A stretch of 64,000 nucleotides of DNA. Source: Phlyctochytrium arcticum (Eukaryota; Chytridiomycota; Chytridiomycetes; Chytridiales; Chytridiaceae). Below, piece after piece: positions 53,926 to 64,000 of the stretch (position 1 is its first letter; every line of letters begins with the position of its first letter). The notes beneath the pieces were generated by a model, which worked only from the letters and a program-made list of their open reading frames with translations, had not been told where the DNA came from and did no database searches. The translations under genes and the position numbers were made by a program. The stretch lies in NCBI GenBank assembly GCA_025602905.1, contig JAHLKI010000040.1:1-64000 (forward strand), read 5' to 3'.

Positions 53926-56718
53926 ATGTCACACTCTATAAGCAGTTACTCCTACGACGATGAGGACTTGGATGAAGCAGAACAGGAGTTCTCCGAAGAG
54001 GTATTAATTTATATGGTGTACTATAAGTAAGATCTCCTGACACTACTTTATCGCCAGCGAGGGTTCTCAGAGAAAGATAATGTCATATTTGTGATAGATG
54101 TAATGTAAAAAGAGTTTACTGTAACTTCCTCAAACTAACAGTATTGTTAAAGGCGACTTTACCAATGCACTCAGCGGATGAAAGTGGAATGACACACTTT
54201 AACGGCGCACTTCGCTGTACTGCTCGTTTTCTGCAAAACAAAATCATTCAGAGCGAGTCCGATCTTATGGGACTTGTATTTTTTGGAACGGTTCGTTATC
54301 GTACTGACGGTTCTATTCTCGAGAGGGCAAGCCATAACTCTCACGAAATTTAGAGGGAAAGCAAGAACGACCAAGAGTTCAAGCATATTTATGTCAAGTA
54401 CGATCTTGATTCTCCGGACGCTGAGCGAATTCTGGAGCTGGAGAAGTTGGAGAACGGTTAGGGCGACGATCTATGGTCTCTTTGTCGCATAGCTAAGCGT
54501 TTGAGACCAGATAGCGACTGGGCTGCGACCACTCTAGGACGCTCCGACGATTATTCCCTTGCTGAGGTCCTATGGACATGCTCAAATCTGTTCTCTGCAA
54601 AGTACGGGTTGAGCAGAACTGCAGTTTGCCAGAAATTGTTCTTAATGCCTTGATGATAGAGGGCAAAAATTCAGCTCTAAAAGAATATTCCTCATTACCC
54701 ACAACGATAATCCTCACTCCAACAATTTGGCATTTCAGCGCAATGCCAAAGTCCGGGCGCAGGTAAGGGCAGGGAAAAACTTTACTGTGGCAAGCAAACT
54801 AATGTTGTGAAGGACTTGCAAGATTTGGGCATTTTAATCGATCTGTTTCCGGTGGAGACATCATCTGCCATATTCGACTTTGAGAAATTTTTCAGGGTCG
54901 GTTAACAGCTTGTGAATTGGATGTTACTATGGTCTGACTATCTTTTAGGATCTACCCGCCATCGTTGGAGCTGAAGCGGAAAGTGGGGAACGTCCAGCAT
55001 CCGCTTCCCGGAAATACGAAGAGATGCAAAGGAAAATTCTGCGACGAGAAGTCAAGAAAAGAACTGCGTTTCGCGTACCCCTTCAATTACATGATAGTCT
55101 TGTAATTGGTGTGCGAGGGTAAGCTTAGCTCTTGGTGTGAATTGTGGAAATGTTTTTCTGATTTCATGGCTAGGTACAATCTGGTGTTGGAGCAAAAGAA
55201 ATCAAACCATACGTACTTGGACAGTCGGAGTAATGCGGAGGTGAAAGCTGGAACTAGCTGGATGTGCTCGGTACGTTTTGTGATTTGGCAGTATTTATAT
55301 TGAGATTTTCCAATCGGGTGTATCTACTTCAGGCGTCCGCACAATTCCTTATGCCAACAGAGATGAAATCGTATTGGACCTATGGTGGCGAAAAGGTTTG
55401 ACGCAATTGAGACCCTTGCTGTATTCCATCACTCAAGCTGTCCCTATTTCTTAGATTGTATTTTCGAAGGAGGAAGTTCAGGAGATAAAATACTTCCGCG
55501 ACCCAGGTGGAATCTAGGACACGCTGTTTTTTTGACAAGGCGCTAATTACCCACTTGTTTGTAGGACTCGTACTTCTGGGATTCAAAGATCAATCGCTTA
55601 TCAAACCGCACTACAACCTCAAGCATGGGGCATTCATTTATCCTGATGAGAGTGTAATGCACTCAGGAACAATATCTCCGGCTCATCTAATGACTTGAAT
55701 CTAGGAATTTACTGGTAGCAGTTCGGTGTTTATTCACTTTCTACACCGATTAGACCTTCGGAAAAAGGTGGCACTCTGCCGCTTTATTCCGCGCAAAAAC
55801 GCAGCACCTCGCTTAGTCGCACTGTTTCCTCAAGTAAGTTCAACTATTGTACATGCAGCGTTCGGATCTTAAATACGGTATTTTTCCAGAAAAGTGGCAT
55901 CGATTCCAATGGAGATGAAGTCCCTTGTGGATTTGACTTGGTGTATATGCCGTACTCTGATGACATCCGCTCCGTGCCCAAACATAATGCTGTACTCGAT
56001 TTGGAGACGGTAGGAGTGGAATCTGTCAACAGCATGAAAGAAATCATTGAAGCTATACCGATACGAAACTACGTAACGTATATCCATTTTGAAGGTTTTA
56101 CCAACCTCTAACTTTTGAACCTCGTAGGACGCGTCAGATTATGAAAATCCTGGTAGGAATTGCTTTTGCCGTTAACCAGAAAGCAGTACTAATATATGCT
56201 GTCTAGTATTACAAAAATGTTACAACAATCTGCAAGCGATTGCCTTACAAAAGGACTTTCCCGAAGAACTGCATGGTAAGCGATATGCCACGGTTAATGG
56301 AAATTTGTCTTCTTATATTATTGTAGATACTACCCTACCGCCAGTGGAGGGTATTCACAGGCTCGCTGGGTCAAAAATACAGCGCCTTTTGGAGAATGCT
56401 GTTGCCGGTATGGTGGAAGTGATCGAGCCACCTAAGCGCAAGCGAGCGGCGGGAGCGGACAGTAGCAATAAGAGGAGTAACGCTGCCGCTGTCGGTCAAT
56501 CGGATATCTTGGAGAAGTACAGAGATGGAAAGGTTCGTCCGCGCGCGTAGTCCTTGCTGGCGGCAACCGTAACTGACATATTTTCTCTGTTATTTATGAA
56601 GCTGACTTCCCTGACTGTCGCCCAATTAAGTGCTTTTGTAAAAGACCACAAGGAGAAGCCATTGAAGAAAAAGGCAGATATCATTGCTCAAGTAGAAGCG
56701 ATTTGCGCCACGTTATAG
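53926..56718 (+). CDS. KU70: Ku70, DNA end-binding subunit
   Basis: Start ATG at 53926 (MSHSISSYSYDDEDLDEAEQ). An intron leads to a von Willebrand A-like domain beginning RGFSEKDNVIFVIDVM, followed by LMGLVFFGT and KRIFLITHNDNPHSNN, typical of Ku70. The Ku core includes FRVPLQLHDS..IGVRGYN-type strands and the segment CGFDLVYMPYSDDIRSV-like near 55930. The C-terminus ends in a SAP domain (LTVAQLSAFVKDH, KKKADIIAQVEAICATL; 56601-56715), which separates Ku70 from Ku80. With Ku80 it loads on DNA double-strand ends for non-homologous end joining in the nucleus. More than ten short-intron exons. Confidence 0.9.
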
Positions 56719-58164
56719 TTTTAGAAAGCATACGGTCCTCTGCCACGCGGCATTTGTATAAAGCCCAAAACCCAATATTTACACATTACAAGATGCTTCG
56801 CCTGCTCCCGCGAATGTTCAAAAGCCGCATTTTATTTGGAAAGGTCCGTGCATCTTGCAGGATATAATCTACAATATGTTGGCGTTCGAAGTCCGCTTGC
56901 AGACTCAGCTTGCTGTTTGGAAACCAAATCACATATCCTGTACCCCGTGCTCTTCTGACGAACGGGTTCAGAGTTCCCTGTAAACCCACGTCCGCCAAAC
57001 CACAGCCTTGTGAGCAAAACGTCGTGCTACTATGTGATTCATCCCGTTGGCGCTTTACTCCACAGGTGAGTTTCGGTCCACTGGTAGAATCTACTAGAAC
57101 CAGTCGGATTGCAAGTATTGTGGCAAAGAGCAGAACAGTCGGGATTGTGCTCCGGTATGGTGTAAAGCACCACCAGGGTTGTCTGTACTTTCACATATGA
57201 TATTGATGCAACGCGCAAAATGTCATTCTGTGTCTTCTTTATCGTATGGTGAAGGGCAAACATTCAGCCTCAACATTATAGAAGTCCGGCGTAATGCGAA
57301 TCGAGAGAAGATGAGTTGTTGATAAATCTTGCGAATGAACGTAGGTCTTTGTCTCAAAACACCAAAGTGGGTTATTCCTCTCACCGGATTTGCAAATGTC
57401 CAACTGATTATCTATCGCCACTACTGAAGCATCATGCGGCTTTTGCTATATCGTAAATATAAAATCGTGTCTCAACTTCCTGAGTAGATTTAATTGCTCC
57501 TTGCGGAAATATAAGCGGTCCCTCCGCGTAGTTCGCTCCTGAACTGGCTCCAGTACTTCCTCAACCAGTTCCGCTGTACTGTCCGCCAAGTTGATTCACA
57601 AAACTTTGAAAGTGTCAGGGCTGGGACGTAAGTCACAAAAACATCCCGATTGGGTGAATCCAAACTGGCGACTTTGTCATTTGACGCTCGTTTCCCTCTT
57701 AAAGCGATTGCGGGGCCTTGTCTTCAGAATTTGACCTACATACAGTACCTTCCGAGAGAACCAAAACACTACCTCGTCCGATAGTTGTTCGAAAGTCGAA
57801 AACCCAAAATCTGAAATCCCAGATCTTGAAGCCGACACGTGACCTTGGAGACGTGGTTGGTGGTTGACCGGTTGAAGCGGGCGCCGGGCAAAGTTGTCGT
57901 GGCGGTATATCTGCGACGAAAGATTACTTTTTGTTTGTTCAAGAGAGTGGGTCGTCTGGGACGGCTTTGCGACACTGCGAAAGGGAGCACCAGGCTCTGG
58001 GCTAGTGGATAATTCGAAAGACCGCGCAAACGGCCAAGCAGAACAACCTGACACGAAAAGCGCAAGATTGCCAAGTAAGGCGCACGGTGTGTAGCAGCTG
58101 GCTACCGGTTGGGTCTTCGGAGTTTTGAACCTGGAGGACGGATAAGGACACCGCACGGGTCGCG
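56719..58164. other. Intergenic; possible minus-strand gene not resolved
   Basis: Minus-strand open frames at 56786-56998, 57039-57263 and 57239-57421 lie in a row and could be exons of one small gene; TLNPFVRRARGTGYVIWFPNS looks protein-like. I cannot connect them with convincing splice sites or name a family. A 166-codon minus-strand frame at 57677-58177 overlaps the next promoter and looks like chance. Confidence 0.3.
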
Positions 58165-60594
58165 ATGGACGACTCACTTACAGTTGACTCGAGAAAGCGA
58201 CCTGCAGATCAGGTTTCCGACGACGAAACCTCGTGAGTATAGCTGTCGGTATTGACGATAACCATACTAAGTTTAGAGTACATCAAGCAATCTCGGAGCT
58301 TCTGTTGACACGTATTCAGATCACAAAGTGAAACGGCCAAGGTCTGCTGAACCTGAAACTCAAGTTGACAATGGTCTTGCGGACTTCGTTACATCAGAGC
58401 TAGCATACGCGGAGGGCCTAGAATCTGATACGATCGGGGGTGCCATGAAAACGACATCTTCAGTAGAAAGTGACCACTATGATGTTGCCTTCCCAGATAA
58501 AAGGCATGAAGAAAATCTGTTCGAGCAAAACTCACGCGTCGACAACCCACAAGTGCCTGCCGTCCCTGGCCGTGATGCCCAAATGAACGGCACTGCTACG
58601 TTCGCAAATGATTTCCTCCCTACATCTCCCCCACAGGAAAAGGTGTGGAACTCTCGTTTGGAGGGCGTGAATAATTTTCTCATCTGATGTGCGTTGCAGA
58701 CCTCGAGTAATGATCCATTACTGCAAGAGCAACTCAAATTTTGCGGCAACGTTCTCAAGTCTATCAAACGTCTGAAAGATGCCAAACCATTTCTCCAACC
58801 GGTTGATCCCATCGCACTGAATATTCCCACTTACTTGGATGTTATTAAGCATCCGATGGATATTTCCACAATGGAGCGGAAATTGAAGCAAAATGAATAT
58901 TCATCCATAGAACACTTTAAGAATGACATGCAGCTTATTCTCGACAATTGTGTAACTTTCAACGGCCCCGATTCCGCTGTCAGCCAAAGTGGGAAGAGCG
59001 TCATTCGGTCGTTTAAAAAATATATGGAGAAGCTTCCTCAGAATGTAAGACCTTTACACTTAAGATACCCCTTACGCTTTTTTTTCACACCTTTTATTAC
59101 AGGTCAAGTTTGATAAATCCCGAAAAAAGTCATTGGCAATGGATTCTCCAGTAAGAGAACTAAAAACTGCACACAATCATCAGGCTCAATCTTAAACATA
59201 TTATTAGAGTGACCAATTCGGGGAAGGAGGAAGACCGAAGCGTGACATACACCCTCCCGTGAAAGAAATTTCCAGAACAGCCAGTCCAACTCCGTTGAAG
59301 GCCGGAACTCCAAAATCCAAGAACGCCGATAAAGATTTGAAATTCTGTGCGGAAGTTTTACGCGAGCTCTACAAAAAGCAGCATGCCGCGTACAATTTTC
59401 CTTTTCTCCTTCCAGTTGACCCTATTGCACTTGGGATCCCCCACTATCACGATGTCATCAAGTTTCCTATGGATCTCTCTACTGTTAAAAAGAAGCTTGA
59501 AAACCAAGCTTACCACTCAACCGAAGAATTTGAGGCTGACGTTCGACTCATGTTCAACAACTGTTATACCTTTAACCCACCCGGCACCGACGTTTATAAT
59601 TACGGTAAAAAGCTGGAGGAAGTATTCGACCGGAAATTGAGAGAGAAACCCCAATTCCAAGCGCATACCCCGGTTCCGATTAGAACCCCACGGCCCTCCA
59701 AGGCCAATATTAAGCCTCAATTTAATGACGCATCTTCCTCATCAGACCCAGATGATGACGATGGTAACTTCCTTCCTATAGTTTCGTCTGCCTTCTCACT
59801 CACTTACCCCCTCTTCTAGACGACACTGATACAAAGCAGCTCATATTACTTCAACAACAGCTACAAGCAATAACAACCCAGATGGCTTGGTTGCAAGAGA
59901 AACGTGCAAAAAAGAAGCAAAAAAAGCGAAGTTTAGGAAACTTAGCAAAGGTTGATGCATCATCGACAAAGCCGCCAAGAATACCCAAATCAAAAGTGAA
60001 ATCATCCACATCCGGCACTCGAAAACAGAAGTCGACCAAAAAGAAGACCTCGGACCAGTACAAGGCACGTCGCCGAGTTGAATATAGCAGCGATGAGGGG
60101 GAGAGCGCCGATAAGCTGCCAGAGCTGACGTACGACCAGAAAGCCGAACTGGTCAATCTGGTGAACGAGTTGACACACGACAATGTCGAGAAAGTTATGG
60201 ACATCATTAGAAGTGGATCAGGTTTCCCAGATGTAAGCGTAATACCCGGAAGACGATTTTGGCGCGATTTTTAACTTTGAGATTCTAGACCATTGACCAA
60301 GGGGAGATAGAGCTGGACATGGCGGCTTTAAGCAAAAGTACACTTTGGAAATTATACAAATTTGTGAAAGGTGCATCATCAAGTGCTGGGCAGCCATCGC
60401 ATACGCAATTGAAGCATCAAAAGCAAGTAAACAAGCACGCAAACAAGGGAGGCCGGCCAGGTACAGCATATCTTTTTACCAGTGAATGAATCCATTCTAA
60501 ATATTGTACAGTTGGGCTAGGTCGAAATAGCGATACCTCGAGCAACGAGTCAGATTCAGGAACAGAGTCTGCGGACTCTGCAGATAGCACATAG
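58165..60594 (+). CDS. BET-family double-bromodomain protein
   Basis: Start ATG at 58165 (MDDSLTVDSRKRPADQ). Bromodomain 1 spans about 58736-59043 (PVDPIALNIPTYLDVIKHPM, ILDNCVTFNGPDSAV), bromodomain 2 about 59337-59650 (PVDPIALGIPHYHDVIKFPM, MFNNCYTFNPPGTDVYNYGK). Both keep the acetyl-lysine-binding asparagine. A basic stretch with QEKRAKKKQKKRSL follows, then an extra-terminal domain (LTYDQKAELVNLVNEL; IDQGEIELDMAALSKSTLWK). It ends with a serine/aspartate-rich tail. Such proteins (Bdf1/BRD4 type) bind acetylated histone H4 and recruit TFIID or elongation factors. Six or so exons with introns of 40-80 bp. Confidence 0.9.
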
Positions 60595-60694
60595 GCATCG
60601 CGCCTGTTGAAAATTTCCTCCTTTTACTCGGGTTCCAGCCCCTTTTGCTCAAACGTGGTTGCCGCATATTGCAAACACACTGTGTGCACATTGT

Positions 60695-61330
60695 TCATGG
60701 CTTCTGAGCCATGGCGGCATCCGCAATCGATTTTTCAAAGCGGTTGGAGTTGATGGGTTTCCGGCTTTCGGGATCGTAGAACGGGTTTGATACAAGATTC
60801 ATATACGCAGCGTGTATTTTGCGAAACAACTGTCATGCGGTAGTTTTAGTATTTTTGTTTGATGTAGAAAGTTAAACCACCAACATTCTTCATTTCCTGG
60901 TCTTTGATGACTACATCGGCCAGGCCGATTACAACAATGAATTTGATGCGAGTATTGGTTATATACCCAAATCTAAAAATATTGCGTTAGCATGAGTTGT
61001 ACGAAGAGATGAACAACTTACACAGCTAAGTCCTCCATAGCGAAAAGCAGTCCCAGGTATTGATCAGTGTGCTTGGCATTGGTGCTGACTGGTATAGTCA
61101 GCGCACCACCTCCTGAGGCTAGATCACATCAATCACCCACTCCTTTCTTCAATAATATCAATCGATGTGTGTGCAATATAGTGATACTTCAAATCTTGAT
61201 GAGTGCTACTAAAATTTTTGATGTACAAGGGATTATTCTATCCTCAAAATTAGGACAGGTAAATAAAAGAATTCCTACGCCATACAACCGTTTTCCCTAT
61301 CACCGCGACACAATTGGTCGTAAACTGCAT
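60695..61330 (-). CDS. TRAPPC2L: TRAPP complex subunit 2-like
   Basis: A short spliced gene, assembled from exon pieces. The first exon starts MQFTTNCVAVIGKT at 61330; then DLKYHYIAHTSIDIIEER (about 61210-61150), TDQYLGLLFAMEDLAV, YGYITNTRIKFIVVIGLADV, and a last exon IHAAYMNLVSNPFYDPESRK ending AMAQKP at 60695. Order and content match the small longin-like TRAPPC2L proteins of about 140-150 residues, subunits of the TRAPP tethering complex acting in ER-Golgi transport. Introns are short. The N-terminal exon border near 61235-61300 is uncertain. Its ATG is only 19 bp from that of the divergent JMJD6-like gene. Confidence 0.75.
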
Positions 61331-61349
61331 CTTCGGTTACCGCCGCGAA

Positions 61350-62780
61350 ATGGGTAGGCAGGAGCGCAAGCTGGAGCTGGATCTTGAAGTCAAACCTCGG
61401 CGGTACGCAAGGAGGTTGAAGTCAGTGAAGAGAGCAGGGCGATCAGGTTTGGAGCAAATGTTGGTGAAGCGTAAGCATTGAGTTTAGTGACAGGCCAACT
61501 CTGTGCAGAGCTTGACGACTTTGGCTGGACCAAGGATGGGCACGCTGCTCGGAGCGTTTGGCCAAACCACGTTACTGAAGTGGAGCGCATCAGCTACCGA
61601 GATGTTTCTGAAAAGGAATTCATTCAGAGATTCGAGAAACCATCTTTGCCTGTCATAATACAGGATGGGACTGCCCACTGGAGAGCGAGCAGAACCTGGA
61701 CGCCCCAAGCGCTCTTAGCTCGGCATAAAAATGAGAAATTTAAAGTTGGAGAAGACGACGACGGGAGCCCAGTGAACATGCAGCTGAAGTACTATCTGTA
61801 CTATGCATTGGTAGACCCAAACGGAGCGAGCAAGGATGATTCTCCACTATATATTTTCGACAGCAAATTCGGTGACAGGAAGGAGAACAATACAGCATGG
61901 TCTGAAAAGAAACGGGCCAAACGCCGCAAGAAAATAGAGAAATACAGAGAGAGAAGGGGTACCAAGCGTCCGAGCTCGTTGGCCCCCGCTAGATTACTAG
62001 AGGACTTCGAGGTGCCGAAATATTTTCGGGACGACTTCTTCCAAATTTGTGGTGAGAAACAGCGGCCACCGTACCGTTGGCTGGTCGCCGGACCTGCGCG
62101 ATCTGGAACAGGAATACATACAGTTCGTCAAATCAGCTTGCGACTTTTAGATATGAGTCTGACACGAAACCGCTAGGACCCCTTAGGAACCAGTGCTTGG
62201 AATGCTCTTTTGTGGGGACATAAACGATGGGTCCTCTTTCCACCAACAACTCCAAAAAAAATGATTGATCCCAAACTCAGTGATTATGAGGCGATAACAT
62301 GGTTCGCGCAGGTGTATCCAACCTTGCAGAGAGCTGGTGCAAATGGAATCTCTCTTGCAGAATCGCTTGGCATGATGGAGTTTCAGCAAGGTCCGGGTGA
62401 AATCGTCTTCATTCCGGGTGGTTGGCATCATATCGTGATAAATTGTGGTAAGTCAAAGAACCGCTCCGTTGGGGTTTCCAAGCTTGTGTTGATGTGCCTT
62501 TGCAGACTTTACGATTGCCATAACCCAGAATTTTTGTTCCAAGACCAACTTTGAAGAGGTCTGGTTGGCGACAAGGTTTTCGCGTCCACGTCTAGCAAAG
62601 CGATTTGAGGGACGGCTGACGCTGCTGGCTAAAACCCGCGCGGTTTACCGGCAGCTCCTTACGCAGATCCAGCAACTGAAAAGTGTCCCCGCAATTGAGC
62701 CGGATTCAACGAGCAGTGATAGTAGTAGCAGTAGCTCTAGCGATAGTGACGACAGCAGTCATGAAGACCATGGCTGGTAA
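61350..62780 (+). CDS. JMJD6-like JmjC oxygenase
   Basis: Start ATG at 61350 (MGRQERKLELDLEVKPRRYA), a basic N-terminus, then a spliced core with KVGEDDDGSPVNMQLKYYL, SPLYIFDSKFGD, VPKYFRDDFFQICGEKQRPP and WLVAGPARSGTGIH. An intron at 62123-62176 splits the iron-binding HxD (IHT/DPLGTSAWNALL). Further on, GHKRWVLFPP, then the distal iron ligand region IPGGWHHIVINC, and ITQNFCSKTNFEEVW. It ends with an arginine/serine-rich tail. This matches JMJD6, an iron- and oxoglutarate-dependent lysyl hydroxylase or arginine demethylase of RNA-splicing factors in the nucleus. Intact by splicing, slightly longer than the animal form in the KKRAKRRKKIEKYRERR insert. Confidence 0.9.
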
Positions 62781-63077
62781 TCGACAGAACTTGCTCACTG
62801 TGGCCCTGATTTGAAGTTTAGCCACTCTGACCAACGCTCCACGCAAAGTTGTCCGATTTGTAAAGGCGTTCCACTTATGACTGCGCCCGATAGCTTCACA
62901 AATAGCTCTTTTTGTTGACCGCTACCAACAAAATCGGAGCATCTCTTTCCAAGGAGGATGTACGGCCGCACCAAGCGCGATATAATCTTCTGATCGTCCT
63001 TACCCTTATTGGATTCGGCTAATGATGAGGAGCTGTTAAATGGCACTGGATTATGATCGATGCGTGAAGGCCAGAAA
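62781..63077. other. Intergenic between two convergent genes
   Basis: About 300 bp between the JMJD6-like gene and the unknown minus-strand gene. A minus-strand open frame (62795-63166) crosses it without recognisable features. Confidence 0.4.
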
Positions 63078-63807
63078 CTACAAATCATACTGATTGTTGT
63101 CCTCACTATTCGTTGTCTCCGGAAATTCGGATGACATGCTTTGCAAATGATTTGTGGTCGAATCAAAATCTTCGGATACTATCAATTGGATACTCTGCTG
63201 AAATACAGACTGTTCAAGATTTCGAGTAAGTATCATATCCCTCAAGTGACATGTTGCTCCCTACCGAGCTATTGTTGGGGTCCGGCCGTTTAGAAAAGCA
63301 TATTAATTGCGCTTTCGGCTCAAGACCCTGCTTCCTCCTCTCTGTTGTCTGCAGTAGTTTTACAAAACAAACTTCATCCCAGCGCCGCGAGTCACTACGA
63401 GTGGCCTGTTGTTTGGGCATAAACTTTCGAAATAGCTCGAGGGACGTGACTTGAGGAGTTGGAGTACGGGAGGGAGATGAGTTTGGAAGCGATTCGGGTG
63501 CATCGGCTCTATCTTGCATCTCTGTGATTCGGGGTTCCTCCTCGGAGGCAGGTCGGTTCTCCATGAGGACAACCTGCTGTTCATTCAGGAAATTGACTCC
63601 TCGAATATTTGCAACTGCCGACTGCCAACTGCCAAGTGGAGCCGAGGCTGCTATGGCTGTGCCACCTACGGGTTCACAATCGAGACCGTATATTTTTGAA
63701 GCGGGATTGTCACCCACAGATCCATGCGAGTGAGTGGTTTCCGACGTTGTAATCTGCTCCAAAGTCTGTTTCAAGCGCACGTCCTCTTTCGTCCAGCTCT
63801 CAGCCAA
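63078..63807 (-). CDS. Uncharacterised protein
   Basis: The main exon runs from the ATG at 63807 ([20 protein letters not shown]) to about 63214 and encodes ~195 residues, mostly polar and probably disordered, with one ordered-looking stretch ([18 protein letters not shown]). A final exon reading [20 protein letters not shown] and stopping at 63078 is plausible, but I could not settle its splice donor. Otherwise the protein ends at 63214. It is divergent from the alanyl-tRNA synthetase gene, with start codons 43 bp apart. No family recognised. Confidence 0.5.
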
Positions 63808-63849
63808 GAAGCGCCAAGACTTTTTCGAACTTTACAAACAAAAGCGACG

Positions 63850-64000
63850 ATGCCGGCCGATCTAGAGTGGCCCGTCGCTCGAGTGCGCCAGACCTTCATT
63901 GACTACTTTGTCAAACAGCATCAACATGTTTTCATCCCTTCATCCTCCACTATCCCTCATAGTGATCCTACTCTTCTCTTTGCCAACTCGGGCATGAACC
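63850..64000 (+). CDS. Alanyl-tRNA synthetase, N-terminal start (cut by window end)
   Basis: The ATG at 63850 opens [20 protein letters not shown], followed by [20 protein letters not shown] and NSGMN. The phrase TFIDYF...SS...P..DPTLLF.NSGMN is the class II signature region of alanyl-tRNA synthetases, which charge tRNA-Ala. The frame is open to the window edge; the remaining ~900 residues lie outside. No clear mitochondrial targeting peptide is seen at this start, so the cytosolic form, or both forms by another start, is possible. Confidence 0.9.
   Translation, partial: MPADLEWPVARVRQTFIDYFVKQHQHVFIPSSSTIPHSDPTLLFANSGMN

Noticed and set aside
57677..58177. 166-codon minus-strand frame before the BET gene
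   Set aside because: No domain, arginine/proline/serine-rich chance composition, and it overlaps the BET start codon.

Overview
The window looks like a chromosome segment of an early-diverging, probably zoosporic fungus or a close relative. This is inferred from compact genes with many 50-80 bp GT-AG introns, the housekeeping set present, and JMJD6-like and FAM184-like genes, which are unusual in yeasts and moulds but common in flagellated lineages. Conserved host genes fill the right third: FAM184-like coiled coil, DPH2, AFG2/SPATA5 AAA ATPase, Ku70, a two-bromodomain BET protein, TRAPPC2L, a JMJD6-like JmjC oxygenase, an unknown gene, and the start of alanyl-tRNA synthetase.

The left two thirds are a nest of mobile elements. 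At 903-3792 is a large spliced gene of unknown family. At 5777-33251 lies a Mutator-like (MULE) DNA transposon with 37-bp terminal inverted repeats and an 8-bp target duplication. Its transposase gene is split by a 24.9-kb virus-like element (7173-32114) flanked by a short direct duplication (CCCTG, possibly 7 bp). Every coordinate x in the outer 7.12 kb of this element is matched on the opposite strand by 39287-x, so it is a giant palindrome with two 7,120-bp arms (7173-14292 and 24995-32114) around a 10.7-kb unique core. Each end is itself a perfect 56-bp palindrome.

The virus-like element carries capsid-module genes resembling those of polinton-like viruses or adintovirus-like elements. 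In each arm there is an intact, AT-rich set: probable major capsid protein (416 aa), basic coiled-coil protein (151 aa), probable minor capsid/penton-like protein (214 aa), and a packaging-type P-loop ATPase (217 aa). A second, diverged and decayed set of the same four genes is scattered over the inner arms and the core. The core also holds an intact ~1000-aa primase-helicase (AEP-like domain plus a herpes origin-binding-protein-like SF2 helicase), a fibre-like beta-repeat protein, a small zinc-binding protein, a PD-(D/E)XK-like nuclease fragment and an unknown spliced gene. Near each terminus a ~700-bp nested inverted repeat contains about 23 copies of CACAGCT/AGCTGTG, a candidate origin. I saw no integrase, protein-primed DNA polymerase or Ulp1-like protease.

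At 33990-39314 is a young Ty3/gypsy chromovirus with two identical 239-bp LTRs and a 5-bp target duplication. It sits in the upstream region of a MYND zinc-finger gene. Between 39.5 and 43.3 kb that gene is duplicated tail-to-tail, one copy carrying a frameshift. A dispersed promoter-like repeat links this duplication to the FAM184-like gene.
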